Shown in pieces: positions 1 to 12,099 of a stretch of DNA of 64,000 nucleotides. Origin of the DNA: Mytilus trossulus (taxonomy: Eukaryota > Mollusca > Bivalvia > Mytilida > Mytilidae). The notes under the pieces were generated by a model. The model saw nothing but the letters and a program-made list of their open reading frames with translations, was not told the origin of the DNA and searched no databases. The stretch's first letter is position 1, and the number at the start of each line of letters is the position of its first letter. The position numbers and the translations under genes were made by a program. The stretch covers positions 55,675,431 through 55,739,430 of the forward strand of contig NC_086381.1 of assembly GCF_036588685.1 (NCBI RefSeq), given 5' to 3'.

Positions 1-110
1 CACGAATTCAATAAAACTGTGAGAGTACTCTCGTACTGAAGTTACAGTAAACAAGTGATGATTAAGACTAATTTTGTGTTTTATACCAATATCATACATA
101 AAGGACAATT

Positions 111-614
111 ATATATATATATATATATATACGAGTCTAAATTGAAAACTACGTTCAAACCTATGATTGCGTTGGATAAAAACCGCAATTTTAATACGTG
201 TGCATGTAAAACAAATTTCGTTGTAGAAGGGTCTAAAACAGCACAAACAACATTTTCCAAAAGACCAAAAAAGTGAAAAAGTATATTTAAACAAAACGCA
301 TTTGACTAACAGGTCGAACAACTGATGTTCTTTAACCCTGCTGACTGCCATTGGCGATTGCCAAATAAAATTGATCACAAGATGTTACAAAATGGATCTT
401 AATATAAATTTAATACTAAACAGAAAACAAATTTTAACTTGTGGCCACGATGTTATGCCACGGTGTCAATATATATAGTTTTTAGACCCTTCTACAACGA
501 AATTTGTTTGACATGCACACGTATAAAAATTGCGGTTTTTATCCAACGCAGTCATAGGTTTGAACGTAGTTTTCAATTTAGACTCGTATATATATATATA
601 TATATATATATATA
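111..614. repeat. Inverted repeat with (TA)n at its outer ends
   Basis: Arms of about 115 bases (about 126-240 and 478-590) are near-exact reverse complements with about four differences. Shared words include ACGAGTCTAAATTGAAAACT and CGTTGTAGAAGGGTCT. Each arm begins with a (TA)n run at the outer side (111-130 and about 587-614), and about 240 bp lie between. It may be a microsatellite-associated fold-back transposon or two inverted copies of one repeat. Confidence 0.75.
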
Positions 615-685
615 AGTACGTCTGAGTCAGTGACAACCCTACAACAGATGTATCCATCGGATCGCCATCAATGATGGTGATACAT

Positions 686-1116
686 GCTTTCGCAAATTTT
701 TGGTTCTTCCCTCGCCGGGATTCGAACCCATGCTACTGTGATATCGTGACACCAAATCGCCTGCACTGCAGCCGTCCCGCTAGACCACACGACCACCTGG
801 GCTCTCATAAAAGAGCTTTCGGTGGCCATATGTTACCTTTCCACGTCAGTTTTAATCTAGCGGCGTACTACAGTACATGATATATTAGGCATGAAGATAT
901 AACATCTTCATGCCTAATATATCATGTACTGTAGTACGCCGCTAGATTAAAACTGACGTGGAAAGGTAACATATGGCCACCGAAAGCTCTTTTATGAGAG
1001 CCCAGGTGGTCGTGTGGTCTAGCGGGACGGCTGCAGTGCAGGCGATTTGGTGTCACGATATCACAGTAGCATGGGTTCGAATCCCGGCGAGGGAAGAACC
1101 AAAAATTTGCGAAAGC
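686..1116. repeat. Perfect 431-bp palindrome with tRNA-like promoter boxes
   Basis: Arms 686-898 and 904-1116 (213 bp each) are exact reverse complements with a 5-base spacer. Each arm holds a tRNA-like segment. In the right arm the A-box-like TGGTCTAGCGG is at 1015-1025 and a B box, GGTTCGAATCC, at 1074-1084. The 59-base spacing is longer than in ordinary tRNAs and recalls Leu/Ser tRNAs with long variable arms. The best reading is two head-to-head copies of a tRNA-derived SINE. The perfect match means a very recent inversion-duplication, or an assembly or library fold-back artefact. Confidence 0.85.
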
Positions 1117-1158
1117 AAATTTACAGATCTAACATTGTTGGGTTGATGTTTAGACGAG

Positions 1159-1159
<1 letters not shown>

Positions 1160-1189
<30 letters not shown>
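1160..1189. repeat. (TA)n microsatellite
   Basis: About 30 bases of pure TA repeat just outside the palindrome. It is the third (TA)n run within 1.2 kb. Confidence 0.95.
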
Positions 1190-1190
<1 letters not shown>

Positions 1191-4102
1191 AAATGTGTTG
1201 GTCATCTTTGTTGCACTTACTGTCTTTTGTGTTATGACATAAGCTACAAATAAGCAAAATGTTAAAATCACTATTGAAGTGTTTTAACTCCCTTTAAGTA
1301 TTTGATATTTTCTAGAGCTAGTTTATGATCGACTGGTAGTGCATCTGGTTGTGATGTAAAAAGCAGTCCGCAATGTCATGTAAAGGTGGAATGTGTAAAT
1401 ATGAGCCTCGTTCTTATTGATAAAGAATTAATAGGCTTTCTCTATGAGAAAATATCTGTGCGAAGACGGGAGTGTGGCAGTTGTTTCCCGTTCTTTTGGT
1501 GTGTTTAAGCTTTTGATTTTGCCATTTGATAACATGTAACAGGGGACTTTCTGATTTGAAATTTCCTTGGAGTCCAGTATTTTTGTTATTCAACTTTTGG
1601 TTACATGGTTTTCCTTTATTAATTCATCTAATTGTAGAGATTATTGAATTGGATTGACCTTTCGAATCTGCAGTTTTACTATGTATGAATATATGTAAAG
1701 AACTTAACCGTCCGTGTCTAAGATTTACCATGCAAAACCAACTATGGCCCAATAATGTGTTAAAGATGTCTGCTTGTCATGTTTTTGAATTTTGTCAGAT
1801 TTTCGGAATCCTCTGGTTTTATCCATTTGAATGCCTTAAAAAACATTCCCCATGAACCCCCATTTTCTTTTTATAAATCTTTTAAATGTTTAATTATAAG
1901 TCATTTGTAAAAGTCTTATAAAATTTTATTTATTTTTTAATAGTATTTGAGAACTTTAACTGGTGTATGATAAAGCTATGAAATGTCAAGAGAGAACATT
2001 TTTCCGCCAAAACTTCAATAGCTGATATCTCGAAAACAAGCACATGGACCCCTGTATTTTTTTTGCTATTTTGATTCCTCAATTTTTTCCCTATCAATAC
2101 ATACTAGTTTTATGAAAAGTTATTATTTTGAAACTGAGCAGCGAACATCCTTACGATTTGCATGGAAAATGACAGTGAATAGTGATATAACTTTATAACT
2201 CAGTAAACCTGTTTTTTTTTAAAAGTTGGTACTAATTGAGAACTATCTGTTTAACAATTAAATAGACCAAATGGAGCACATGCACCAATTGAATGTTTTG
2301 AAAAAAAACCAATGAAATCTCGAACCTTGATTTCTTAACAAATTTTGTTATTTTTTATATTTATATATTATCTCTTTTATATAGAATTAAAGTATGTTTA
2401 ATGTTTGGCGAAAAACATAACTAAGAAAAACCACCAAGAGGGAAAGAAAATGATTAGGATGAGGGGTTATTATAGAGAGTCTTTTCACGTAAGAAGTGTA
2501 TGTGCTATTGACATGATTGATGACTAACCACTGTAAGCAAGAAAAAAGGAATATGTTATAATCATTAGGAAAAAACAGTATCACTCATATTACATTATTA
2601 TTTTGCCAATTAAATACGCATTGGGAAATTACTTTTATCCGTCGGTATAAATTTTAACGGTCTGCGCAAAAGTTACATGTTCGTAGGTTCTTAAATTTGT
2701 GAATTTAGTTTTCTGAAGAGGTAAAAACGAATAATTCAGAAACGATAATTCGTAAAATTATTCATATTCTGTTTAGCAAAATAGGTTGTTCATTTTCACT
2801 CGCGTGTTAGTTTTTCAATACAAATAACATTCATAGATAGTATTAATAAAATAATTTAGAAAATTTAAAAAGAAATAGAAGAGCAGATTCATCTATGCTT
2901 ACAAATAGTTTTGATTGACGGAAAATGCAAGGTAAACGTTTAAGTTGTTGCACAAAATTAATCAATTTGAAGACACGAATTAAATCGAGATTGAATGATC
3001 AACAATATAACGACCATCAAAGGTGTTAATTGAGCCATACGCATGTCATATTACGAAAACGATAATATACGAAAATGCTACAAATGAACTTTGAAATGTA
3101 GACAATCAATTCTTATGAAACATAAAGGCAAGATCACAATGAAATAATAATTTTATTTTTTTTCATATCGGAATTCTGAAAACAAGAAATGAACACTTAT
3201 CATAGGATATAATCACTGGAAATATGAACTTCATCGATTAACTTACTTTTTATGAGAAAGGTAAAAATGTTAAAAGTGGTACAGTTTAAATATTGTAAAG
3301 ATTAAATTGGAAAAATCCCGTCTGAAATTGTCGATACAAAAAGCATATTATTTTGACAATTTATAGACTTTAAAGTATTTGAGATGCCTACTCAAAATTT
3401 ATTGTTGTCTGTTCTGTAATGGTTGATATTGACAATAGAACAATAGATCTCTACACAACAATAAGTTATGCAAATTCATGTGGTTGTTCGATTGTTTTAC
3501 CATACTTTTCAAATTCTTCAAAATCTATTATTTCTCTGAAATACGAAATCGATTTAAAAATACTCATCAGAGTTATTATTGGAAGGGGGAGGGGGGAGGG
3601 GGGTAACACAGCCATTTTGTTCCTTTGGTATGAATGATGATCGTTTAAGGGTGTCTTTTTAAAAGAAAAAACTTATTCATTTTAAAAATTGAAAGAAATT
3701 TGTAGTTTTCGTACAATTTTATGCAACTGTCATGCAAGAGGTTTAAAACCACCATTTTCTACATTAAAACATGTCTTTCCGAAGTCAGGAATATAATAGT
3801 TGTTACCCATCTTATAATATCGGAACTAAACACATTTATTTGTTTTTGGCATGACATGGGTTATGTTATTATCATTTATGATAGTATGATACTAAACCTC
3901 TAACCGGAGGGATTGTGCCTGATATTCATATGATGAAAACATAATCTTTCAATCAGTTTAATTGAGGTCTAGTAGTATAGTTGTATGCATGTATTCTTGT
4001 CATTCTAACTATTTCCTTTTGTTACATCTACTGACATCAGACTCGGACTTCTCTTGAACTGAATTTTAATGTGCGTATTGTTATGCGTTTACTTTTCTTA
4101 AT
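1191..4102. other. Intergenic, no gene seen
   Basis: AT-rich sequence without a credible exon. About 1440-1600 resembles a dispersed repeat (TTTTGATTTTGCCATTTG and CCTTGGAGTCCAGTATTTTT), with a shorter related piece at about 4437-4510. A G-rich run lies at 3582-3603. Confidence 0.6.
3582..3603 (+). repeat. G-rich tract, possible G-quadruplex
   Basis: Three runs of five to seven G separated by single A bases. It could form a quadruplex by splitting the long runs. No gene is close. Confidence 0.6.
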
Positions 4103-4433
4103 TGGCTAGAGATATAGGGGGAGGGTTGAGATCTCATAAATAGTTTTAATCCCGCCGCAATTTTGCGTCTGTCCCAAGTCAGGAGCCTCTAACCTTTGTT
4201 AGTCTTGTACGATTTTTAATTTTAGTTTCTTGTGTATAATTCGGAGTTTAGTATGACGTCCATTATCACTGTATTAGTGTACATACTTTTAAGGGGCCAG
4301 CTGGAAGACACCTACGGGTGCGAGAGTTTCTCGCTACATTGAAGACCCATTGGTGGCCTTCGGCTATTGTCTGCTCCATGGTCGGGCTGTTGTCGCTTTG
4401 ACACATTCCCCATTTCCTTTCTCAATTTTATTC
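4103..4433 (+). repeat. Dispersed repeat family R1, near full-length copy
   Basis: Matches 40270-40597 over about 330 bases: GGCTAGAG at the start, GTCAGGAGYCTC, TGTACGATTTTTAATTTTAG, CCATTATCACTG, GACCCATTGGTGGCCTT, and CATTCCCCATTTCC near the end. Shorter copies are at 33122-33211, 34347-34526, and 35085-35306 (two pieces). All copies here are in plus orientation. No coding frame or tRNA head was seen, so it is an unclassified short interspersed element. Confidence 0.75.
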
Positions 4434-4439
4434 TGTATT

Positions 4440-6009
4440 TGATTTTGTCATTTGTTTCAGGATCGACTTTTTACCCTTTTGAATTTTATTGGAGTTCGGT
4501 ATTTTTGTATTTGGCGCTGAAAAAATCAAGTGGTTATATTTTTTTATAAAATGACCGTGAGTTTTAAGTTTGCTTTTGAGTCTTCGACTTAAAGTGTTTA
4601 TGAATGAAAGGACAAGTATTCATGTAAAACTTCCTTCTCAAAATATATACACTTTTAGAAAGTTGTTTCTTTTCAGAATAAGAAACAAAGTTTGAATATC
4701 AATATGAATTATATTTTATTTCAGGAATGTACCAAACGAACTAAGATTGCACACATAGGTATAGTTATTACATTTTTATATTTTTATAATAAATGGATGA
4801 CACTTCAAAGATAAAAATATCTAAAAATTCTGAAACGGATATGTGGAGATGTTTTATCATAAGATTGTATCTGGTGATAAAAAATATAAGTTCCGATGGA
4901 AATCAAATGTCATTATTGTTTAATAAGGATCACTGCATTAACAATCAATAAAATGTTGGTTCTAAAATGAGCATATATAATATAAGTGAACGCATTCTAT
5001 TTACTTTGAAAGATATAATATCAATAGTTATATACATACACACATAATGTACTTAATTGTGTTTGTTAAACATTGATAAAGGGCTGTTCATTATGACATT
5101 GTGACAAGAATAATAGCTTCCTGTCAGCATGTTTTACATTCAGATACGATATAGTTGTTTTGTGTGTTCGTTATATTAACTTTATTTTCATGTTATGTTA
5201 ATAATACGCAAATATATTTTCGATAAGCATAATAAGTACAAATGTCTATCAAAAGGATAGCGCATATTATCTATCACAAAGCGCAATGTCATGTCCCGTA
5301 CCAGACCATACCAGAAACAATATTTCCTGTAGCAATTAATATACGTGTAACTAGATAAATAAAGGCAACAGTAGTATACCGATATTCAAAGCATGTTATC
5401 ATTTAATAAGAATATGCCTTAATGCTTTTTTCACTCTTTTTAATTCAACAACATTGTTTATAAATCTAATATGAATTTGATTCAAATCGGTGAACATGAA
5501 TTTGACAGCTAGTGCCCTTTAAAAAATTATAAATTTGGAAACATTCACCAGGAATTCTTCGGTTTGATAATTTGGATTGGCACTGGAAATAAGTTAGTAT
5601 GTCGGATAGGAACAGTAATTCTGCCTTGAAACAGATAACATACAAAACCAATAAGATGAAATGCAAGGTGGTATATTCATACATCATCAACACACAAAGG
5701 GAGTTCCTTATCTTTATATTTTGGGGAAACTAATATATTGCATTAAAACGAAAGTTGAATGTATAATTTCTTAAAATGCCTTGTATTGAGTAACGTTAAT
5801 AATTATACGTTTCTATGATAAATATGTTCACATATTCACAATTATAAATATCAACAGAAGAGTAAGCATAACTGAAGGACGGTTCTCTGTGAGCTCCGTT
5901 TAGAGTTATTTTGAACGCATGCCAACATAGACAGACCTTCTGCGATCGTCGATTATAAGCCACATAATCTATGAATAAAAAAGCGTTCTTAAAAATATAA
6001 GTTTATAAT
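4440..6009. other. Intergenic, no gene seen
   Basis: AT-rich sequence without a supported exon. The end (about 5875-5890, ACTGAAGGACGGTTC) matches the 3' flank of the 14.6 kb gene (about 14405), so the segmental duplication may begin near 5860. Confidence 0.5.
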
Positions 6010-6605
6010 ATAAATTGATCAAATAAAATCAAGCGAGTGAGCCTAGTCATTCAAATTCGCTACTAGCAACTGCTTCTTTAATCCGCAATAATAAAGAGAG
6101 ACGGGATTATTTGGTACTTTATTTGGCATTTTAAACTGTTTTGGATTCGAGCGTCACTGATGAGTCTTTAGTAGACGAAACGCGCGTCTGGCGTATAGAC
6201 TAAATTTAGTCCTGGTATCTATGATGAGTTTATTTATAGAGACCATCCCTTCCTGTCAACACTTCTCTGTGTTGTTGTCCGTCATGGGAAATAACTACAA
6301 GATTGTTCGTCCAAAATCCCACCACGTACACATAACCATAATTATCTATATCAACCCCTAGATGATTATTCAGAACGCTTTCATTTTGGAATGTTCATTG
6401 TATTCTTCCTTGAAGATTATTTAAAACATGTAACAGTGGGTGCCAGTCTGTTTGTATGATACATGCAGTCTTTGAATGTTGCTAGGTAACCTTCAGTTGG
6501 CATTTCTTCTTGTACTAGGTCACTCAAAGACTCGTGGTACAAATTGTTCACTCGTATATCTTTGTTGACGGCGGAATAAAATATTTTACTGACAATGCCA
6601 TAGAC
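6010..6605 (-). pseudogene. Truncated copy of the 14.6-16.3 kb B-box/propeller gene (propeller part only)
   Basis: The stretch matches the last roughly 140 codons of the gene at 14579-16270 at high identity, for example around TTGTTGTCCGTCA and GTTGACGGCGGAATAAA. It is broken in three ways. A foreign segment of about 115 bases (6118-6232) interrupts it. A +4 length change near 6417-6430 shifts the frame. Homology stops at about 6605, so the B-boxes and coiled coil are missing. Similar flanking sequence follows on both sides (see the duplication entries), so it arose by duplication of the locus followed by deletion, not by retroposition. Confidence 0.8.
6118..6232 (+). repeat. SINE-like conserved fragment inserted in the pseudogene
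   Basis: About 115 bases absent from the intact paralogue, inserted after GGGATTAT. It contains CACTGATGAGTCTTTAGTAG followed by ACGAAACGCGCGTCTGGCG. I recall this as a widespread molluscan SINE-type core, but did not check it. No clear tRNA head or target duplication is visible, so it may be a 5'-truncated copy. Confidence 0.5.
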
Positions 6606-7480
6606 AAAGATAAACAGACAGAAAAAATAGATACGTTATATATGCTCATTAGCTGATAACGTTAGATTCATTCGTTAACAATTTATTGAATCTTAATCAT
6701 TTATAGTTATTTTCGAAATAAATATTCAATGTACTTGTATTTGGTTGTACATCTAGGGATCATACATTTATGTAGATACATGTATTAGTGAAGGGAGCGT
6801 TTTTCTCATTTTTAATATTTTTCAATTATTTTCCTTTTTTCCCTATTTTCTTCTTATTCCGAATAAGTAGAAAATTTTAATTGTATAAAAATAATACATT
6901 TCTTGTTCAAAAAATATATTTTTATAAGATATGAAAATTCTTCATAAATTCTGAAGTGCTTTTCTGAATTTACGTTCACACTCAAAGCCGAATATTTGAA
7001 TGCCAAGACTTTATTATAACCTTAACTGTTGAATAAGTATATGACCGAAAAGGACCTATGAAATATAGCCTGGCATGGTACTTCTTGGAATGTATATAAA
7101 TTTTTTGGACTTATGATTAAGATTAATTATATTTTAATTAACAATTGAATTGAATAGCTAATATGGCCGTGCTTATCATAATGCATATGATGAAAGAGCC
7201 CTGCTTTAATATGCAGTTTTGTCGGGTTCTACATACATGACATAAAAGCACTAAAGTAAAATCATGGCGAATTAAAGTATTCGTTTGAGCATGCATTTGA
7301 AATTCAACGTTTTATATCTTCATGAAATGATAGTTATGAACTAATAACAGCATAACTTGATTTTCGTATATGAACTAGTCGAAAGAAAGGATATGGGTAT
7401 TTATCGCATTTAACGAAATATTCCTTTGGTCTTATTGACTGATAATATCCTTTTTCAGCAAAGTCGAGTGCTATGAAACA

Positions 7481-7625
7481 TTATCGCTAGAAACTAATGG
7501 GGCACGTGGTATTGTGAAATTTACAACGTCGTCATAGGTAAAATAGCGATTATCATTGGTCATCTCAACTCGATTGTTTTTCTCACATTCGTCGTACCGG
7601 CTCAAGCGAGATCAACGATAATCTA
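7481..7625. repeat. Fold-back repeat family, shortened copy
   Basis: Matches 47773-47963: ATTATCGCTAGAAACTAA, CGTCGTCATAGGTAAAA, GATTATCATTGGTCATCTCA and CGATAATCTAT. Part of the right arm is missing. Confidence 0.65.
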
Positions 7626-8399
7626 TTAATATATACAAATATGTGCACGACCGATATAACATGTATGTCCTTGAATATAACCAGAGACAATCATATTACA
7701 TTGTATGATATAAAAATTATTCATTAACATTAATTTTGTTTACTTATAGCGTCCAGTGGCAAATATGCATGTTTAAAGTGAGAACAAATTGACTGAATTA
7801 ATGTAATAGGCCAGTAAGTCATGCAAATATCTATTTAACCGGGTTAGAGGTTGTGAAGTTGTGACATCACTAGGAAAATGAAAAGATGTTGCAAGAGTTC
7901 TATAAACGTGTCGGCATCGGATTTTCAAATTCCGTGTATATATGCACTCACGTTGAGACAGTTATTTGACAGTGGTGTATAAGAAATAAACATAATTAAT
8001 CTTCAATTTTCTAATAATCATTCTCTCGATCTTTACTATATTAATTTTTGTTGATTAATTTCCTTTTTGCAATATATTACAGAAAATGAGAATTTTCATG
8101 ATACAGAAACGGCTTCTCCTTTTTAACTCTAGACAAACTGGTGATAGATAAATTTATTTACAAATTATAATATCGACAAATAATGGAGGTTACTAGGCAC
8201 ATTTATATATACAATGTTGATAAATGTACCATAGACAGATATATGTTTACTATGTATTTTTTATGTTTAATATAGCCAATGTCGAATTTTGGATTTGAAA
8301 TTTTTTATCTTATTATATCAAAGTCTCTATTTTTGGCAGTCTTTTACTATTTCAACTTTTTCTTAGTGTTACTTTTCAGAATTTTGATAATTCAAATAT

Positions 8400-8665
8400 T
8401 GGTAAAGGTGTATGGTGACCTATAGGTGTTAATGTCTGTGTCATTTTGGTCTCTTGTGGACAGTTGTCTCATTGGCAATCATACCACATCTTCGTTTTCT
8501 ATATTAGATTTTAAAAAAGCAAAAATTATTATGTATGCTTTTTCAGACTATTATTGTAGTCACCTGTGGACAGTTGTCTCATTGGCAATTATACCACATC
8601 TTCTTTTTTATTTTAGATTAAAAAAGAGCAAAAATTATTATGTATGCTTTTTCAGATCATTATTT
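8400..8665 (+). repeat. Dispersed repeat family R2, with a local tandem duplication
   Basis: Contains the family end GTTGTCTCATTGGCAATCAT ACCACATCTTC. About 108 bases are then repeated (8455-8560 and 8565-8665), so the end and the following AAAAATTATTATGTATGCTT segment occur twice. R2 is the most frequent repeat in the window. Other copies: 9168-9420 (-), 12440-12522 (+), 13800-13990 (-), 20790-20970 (-), 21085-21122 (+), 22645-22850 (pieces), 24665-24860 (+), 25030-25440 (-), 54020-54205 (+), 54780-54965 (+). Short frames inside it are not genes. Confidence 0.75.
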
Positions 8666-9167
8666 AAACGGGATAGGTTTTCCACATGCACGCTCCAAAC
8701 AACTATACTCACTGAAGGCAAAATTAAAATTAGAAATATGCTTGGGCCGTTGTCTTATTAACGCATGCAGGTCATCTTTGTCCATTTTTATCAAAATTTT
8801 GAACCAATATTTATACACAATTGAAAAACAAGAATAAACATAGCAAATAAAAACTAACTTGAATGATATGGTCCACTGACAAGATTAAACTATTTTTAGA
8901 ACTTAGAAGAATAAGTATGAAATGAAAATACATTATAAATAAGGTTGATGGTCACTAATAAAGTAACGGATTAAACAAGTCACTCAATGGCCAAACTGCG
9001 AATTAGTATTAACACTTCAAAACATGTCAATTAAAAGAAATGGATAATAAGTGAAAAGAAACCAAAACATCAAATAAATAATTAATCACAACATGTTAGA
9101 ATTGTAAATAAGTAAAAATCTAAAATGATAGCATAAGCTACTTAAAGGATGTACTTATATATATATA

Positions 9168-9420
9168 TAAAAAAAAGAAGTTGTGGTATGATTGCCAATG
9201 AGACAACTATCCATTCAAGACCAAAATGACACAAAAATTTACAACTATAGTCATCGTACGGCCTTCAACAATGAGCAAAGCCCATACCGTATAGTCAGCT
9301 ATAAAAGACCCCGATAAGACAATGTAAAACAATTAAAACGAGAAAACTGACGGTCTTATTTATGTAAAAAAAAAAATGAATGAAACACAAATATGTAACA
9401 CATAAACAAACGACAACCAC
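9168..9420 (-). repeat. R2 dispersed repeat, long copy
   Basis: Reverse complement of the R2 end at left (GAAGTTGTGGTATGATTGCC), followed by GGCCTTCAACAATGAGCAAA, AGTCAGCTATAAAAGACC, AACGAGAAAACTGACGG and a poly(A) run. It matches the copy at 24665-24860 in inverse orientation. Confidence 0.75.
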
Positions 9421-10419
9421 TGAATTAGGTATTTTATGGGAAGTTAAATAAAATCAAGAATTTAGAATTGATACCATAAGCTGGAAGAATATTAGTTAGT
9501 GATCAACATAAATTAAAAATATTGATATGTCATGGAGCTCCTTTTTCGTGATATTTGATTTATAAAATATGGCGGGAAAGGCAGACTCGGACATTTACCT
9601 GATATTTGCATTATTATTATTTGGGTCTCAAATCAAGAGAAAGAAAATAAGAACCTGATTAAATTTTGTCAAATGACCTTTTATGAGCTATTTTAGTCTT
9701 ATATTAAAAAAGTAGGTGTTAGGGGGCTAAATAATTCATTTTGTATCGTATGGAAAAACACCAAAAAGTCTGAACATCTGACACAAATTCCAAAACCTCA
9801 CCTAAGTACACCCTTAAGCTTAGTCACATAGCCTCAACTACCTTTGGACTTTAATCAAGCAATAATCAATCTATCAGATCATTGGTAATTGTAAAATGTC
9901 ACAAGCGATATCTGAACATATTGACGTGGTATGCTCATTTTCAAAAGAATCTGACTTACTAAACAGATAGTCCATTGGTTAACAAAACATAAGGTTGTTC
10001 ATCTCACCTTGACTTCTTTATAGGGTGAAATAATCAATATAAAGTATCGCTTCTGTCAGAATCTTAAAGAAACACTAAGTGGGTACACGTTTTTATCTTA
10101 GAACCCGCTCATATTTAATCTACAATTTTGAAAAGTAATTTTATACCATTTTCCCCTTTTTTATCAACTGAAGGTATGACATAGAAGGAAATCTACAATA
10201 CACATATCATAGAAACCAGAATTAAAATTATGTACACAGACACAAGTTTCATTTTAAAAGACTGATTAGTGACGCTCGAACAAAAATCTTAAAAGGGTAA
10301 AAAAAGGACGAAGTTGAAGAGCATTTAGGAACCTAAATTTCGAAAGTTTTTTTGTCAAATACAGCTCATGTAATCTATTCCCCGTATACTTAGTATTTCG
10401 AAAAGTTTTTACACAATAC

Positions 10420-12093
10420 TTAAATTACTCGATAAAGTCTTGCAGACCGATAACCACATATTACAAGTAATAAACTGCTTTTCTTGTCGAAGGCGACACC
10501 TTCTATATGATTCCCCGCAGGGAAATCTAAAATTTGTTTTGTTCTTTTACCGTCAGCTGATATCATTTGCAAAGTGCATTTTTCGTAATCTGAAGCGAAA
10601 TAATTTCCGTAATTATCAACTGCTACACCAGAATCTGCAACGTCTGATCTCCAGATTTCTCTACCATTACTATCAAAGCATGCTATGGATCCATCATAAC
10701 TTGAGTAACAAAACTTATCTTCATGAACAGATAAGTAACATTCACCATCTGGAACATCTATCCCTATTGTTCTGATGAGACTTCCAGCTACATCAAACTC
10801 CATTATACCTGTGAGTGTTGCGAGGACATACAGTTTGCCATTTTGGTAAGATAAACCAGAACAAGGTTTCCCGACATTTATGTTCTTTTTCACCACACCT
10901 TCATCGATATTTATAATGTTTATGGATTTATCAGTAAAGCATGTTACAGCCACAGATTCGGTGCTTATCACGGCCAATCCAAAAGGATACTTACCGACAC
11001 TTATTGTTTTCGATAACTGTTCATCATGAGTATACACTAATACCTTATTCTTATTAGAATTTGCAAAAATCATTCTTCCATCATTGACAAGAACACAATC
11101 TTTAATTCGAAACCCGCCTTTAAACAAGATCGTGCGTACCAGTTCCAGTTTTGTCTTTTCGATATTTCTCCTTCTCCCTGCAATTGTCGGGACAATTAGT
11201 TGCGCTCTTTGCTCCTCACAGTTTCCTACTTTAACTTGACACGGATTTCGGACAACCTGAATCGCCCCAAAATGTTTTAAATCTGAAAGCAAATTCTTCA
11301 GTTGTGGATTAATATATAAATCGAGAACAGATTCCTTAGCTGAGTCTTGGTTGCAATGCATTGACACCCATTCTTGTTCTTCTCGCAATTTTGCAATGAT
11401 ACTATTTGTTGCTAGAAAGACTTGAACATCGGATAAGGTTTCTTTCATTAGAAAGATTGTTTTTCCAAGACTCTTTATTTCTTTTCCTTTATCCTTTAGT
11501 TTTGCTAGAAACATGTTTATTTCGGATAAATTCAGGTCACTTTTAGATTCTAACTCCGTTAACAAATCATATTCTATATTATCTAGGTGCTTGTTTATCT
11601 GTTTTCTCAAAAATTTAATTTCCGTTGAAATTGTTTTCCGTTGGTCTTTAATTGTATCATTGTTTTGTTGTCGGTTATTTTCAAGTTTATCAAAAACATT
11701 ATCTAGCTCCTTTATTCCCTTTTCAATCTCGAACAGTTCTGTCGACGTTTTAGCATTACGGGCAAGTTCTTCGATAGTTTTTAGACTGGTGCACTGTTTA
11801 TGTTTTTCTGGTACACATAGGGCACAAGCTGTGACGCAATGATCAAGGCAATAAAAAGTTAGTCTCTGATCATGTTCTTCACATTCCTGCTTGATTAGTG
11901 AAGAAACCGATTCTATTTCTATGTACTGACTTACTGGTATGGTATGGTGTTTCTTACTTGCTTTGTTGACTCTGTGGTCCTCTATGCACTCGGAACATAG
12001 TCCATCATCACAGTCCATACACCAGCTAACAGCAGTCGTAGTGTTATATCTTGCTTCACATGGACCACATAGCTTACCAGTAGATGATGCCAT
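10420..12093 (-). CDS. B-box zinc finger / coiled-coil / C-terminal propeller protein (TRIM-like, no RING)
   Basis: 557-residue protein in a single coding exon. Two B-box zinc fingers are visible: C9, C12, C25, C28, C33, C36, H40 and H49/H50, then C71, H74, C82, H85, C90, C93, H98 and C101. A coiled coil follows (about 115-230, rich in E, K, L, N). The C-terminal 230 residues are beta-rich repeats typical of NHL/WD-like propellers of TRIM-related molluscan proteins (for example GKPCSGLSYQNGKLYVLA and DSGVAVDNYGNYFASD). No N-terminal RING is present, so E3 ligase activity is not supported. Bivalves carry large families of such genes, often discussed in innate immunity or RNA and protein binding; the role here is unknown. 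A splice acceptor (TTTACAG) ends one base before the ATG, so the 5' UTR is in an upstream exon. It is a diverged paralogue of the gene at 14.6-16.3 kb, in the same orientation. Confidence 0.85.
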   Translation of the reverse strand: MASSTGKLCGPCEARYNTTTAVSWCMDCDDGLCSECIEDHRVNKASKKHHTIPVSQYIEIESVSSLIKQECEEHDQRLTFYCLDHCVTACALCVPEKHKQCTSLKTIEELARNAKTSTELFEIEKGIKELDNVFDKLENNRQQNNDTIKDQRKTISTEIKFLRKQINKHLDNIEYDLLTELESKSDLNLSEINMFLAKLKDKGKEIKSLGKTIFLMKETLSDVQVFLATNSIIAKLREEQEWVSMHCNQDSAKESVLDLYINPQLKNLLSDLKHFGAIQVVRNPCQVKVGNCEEQRAQLIVPTIAGRRRNIEKTKLELVRTILFKGGFRIKDCVLVNDGRMIFANSNKNKVLVYTHDEQLSKTISVGKYPFGLAVISTESVAVTCFTDKSINIINIDEGVVKKNINVGKPCSGLSYQNGKLYVLATLTGIMEFDVAGSLIRTIGIDVPDGECYLSVHEDKFCYSSYDGSIACFDSNGREIWRSDVADSGVAVDNYGNYFASDYEKCTLQMISADGKRTKQILDFPAGNHIEGVAFDKKSSLLLVICGYRSARLYRVI

Positions 12094-12099
12094 CCTGTA

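Larger units (their letters stand above)
6010..8150. repeat. Segmental duplication, copy 1 (contains the pseudogene)
   Basis: Successive blocks match 14575-18790 in order and orientation. They are the propeller 3' end (6010-6605); AAGCCGAATATTTGAA at about 6986 versus 17355; AGAGCCCTGCTT at about 7195 versus 17567; TTTTGTCGG at about 7218; GCACGACCGATAT at about 7645 versus 18035; and GACAGAAACGGCTTC-type sequence at about 8103 versus 18630. The divergence and many indels suggest an old event. The N-terminal two thirds of the gene are deleted from this copy. Confidence 0.65.

Noticed and set aside
671-1271. Possible functional tRNA genes with long variable arm
   Set aside because: The A-to-B spacing is too long and no acceptor stem can be drawn, so a SINE head is the better reading.
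8426-8837. 111- and 65-codon frames
   Set aside because: Both lie in the tandemly duplicated R2 repeat and share its sequence in different frames.
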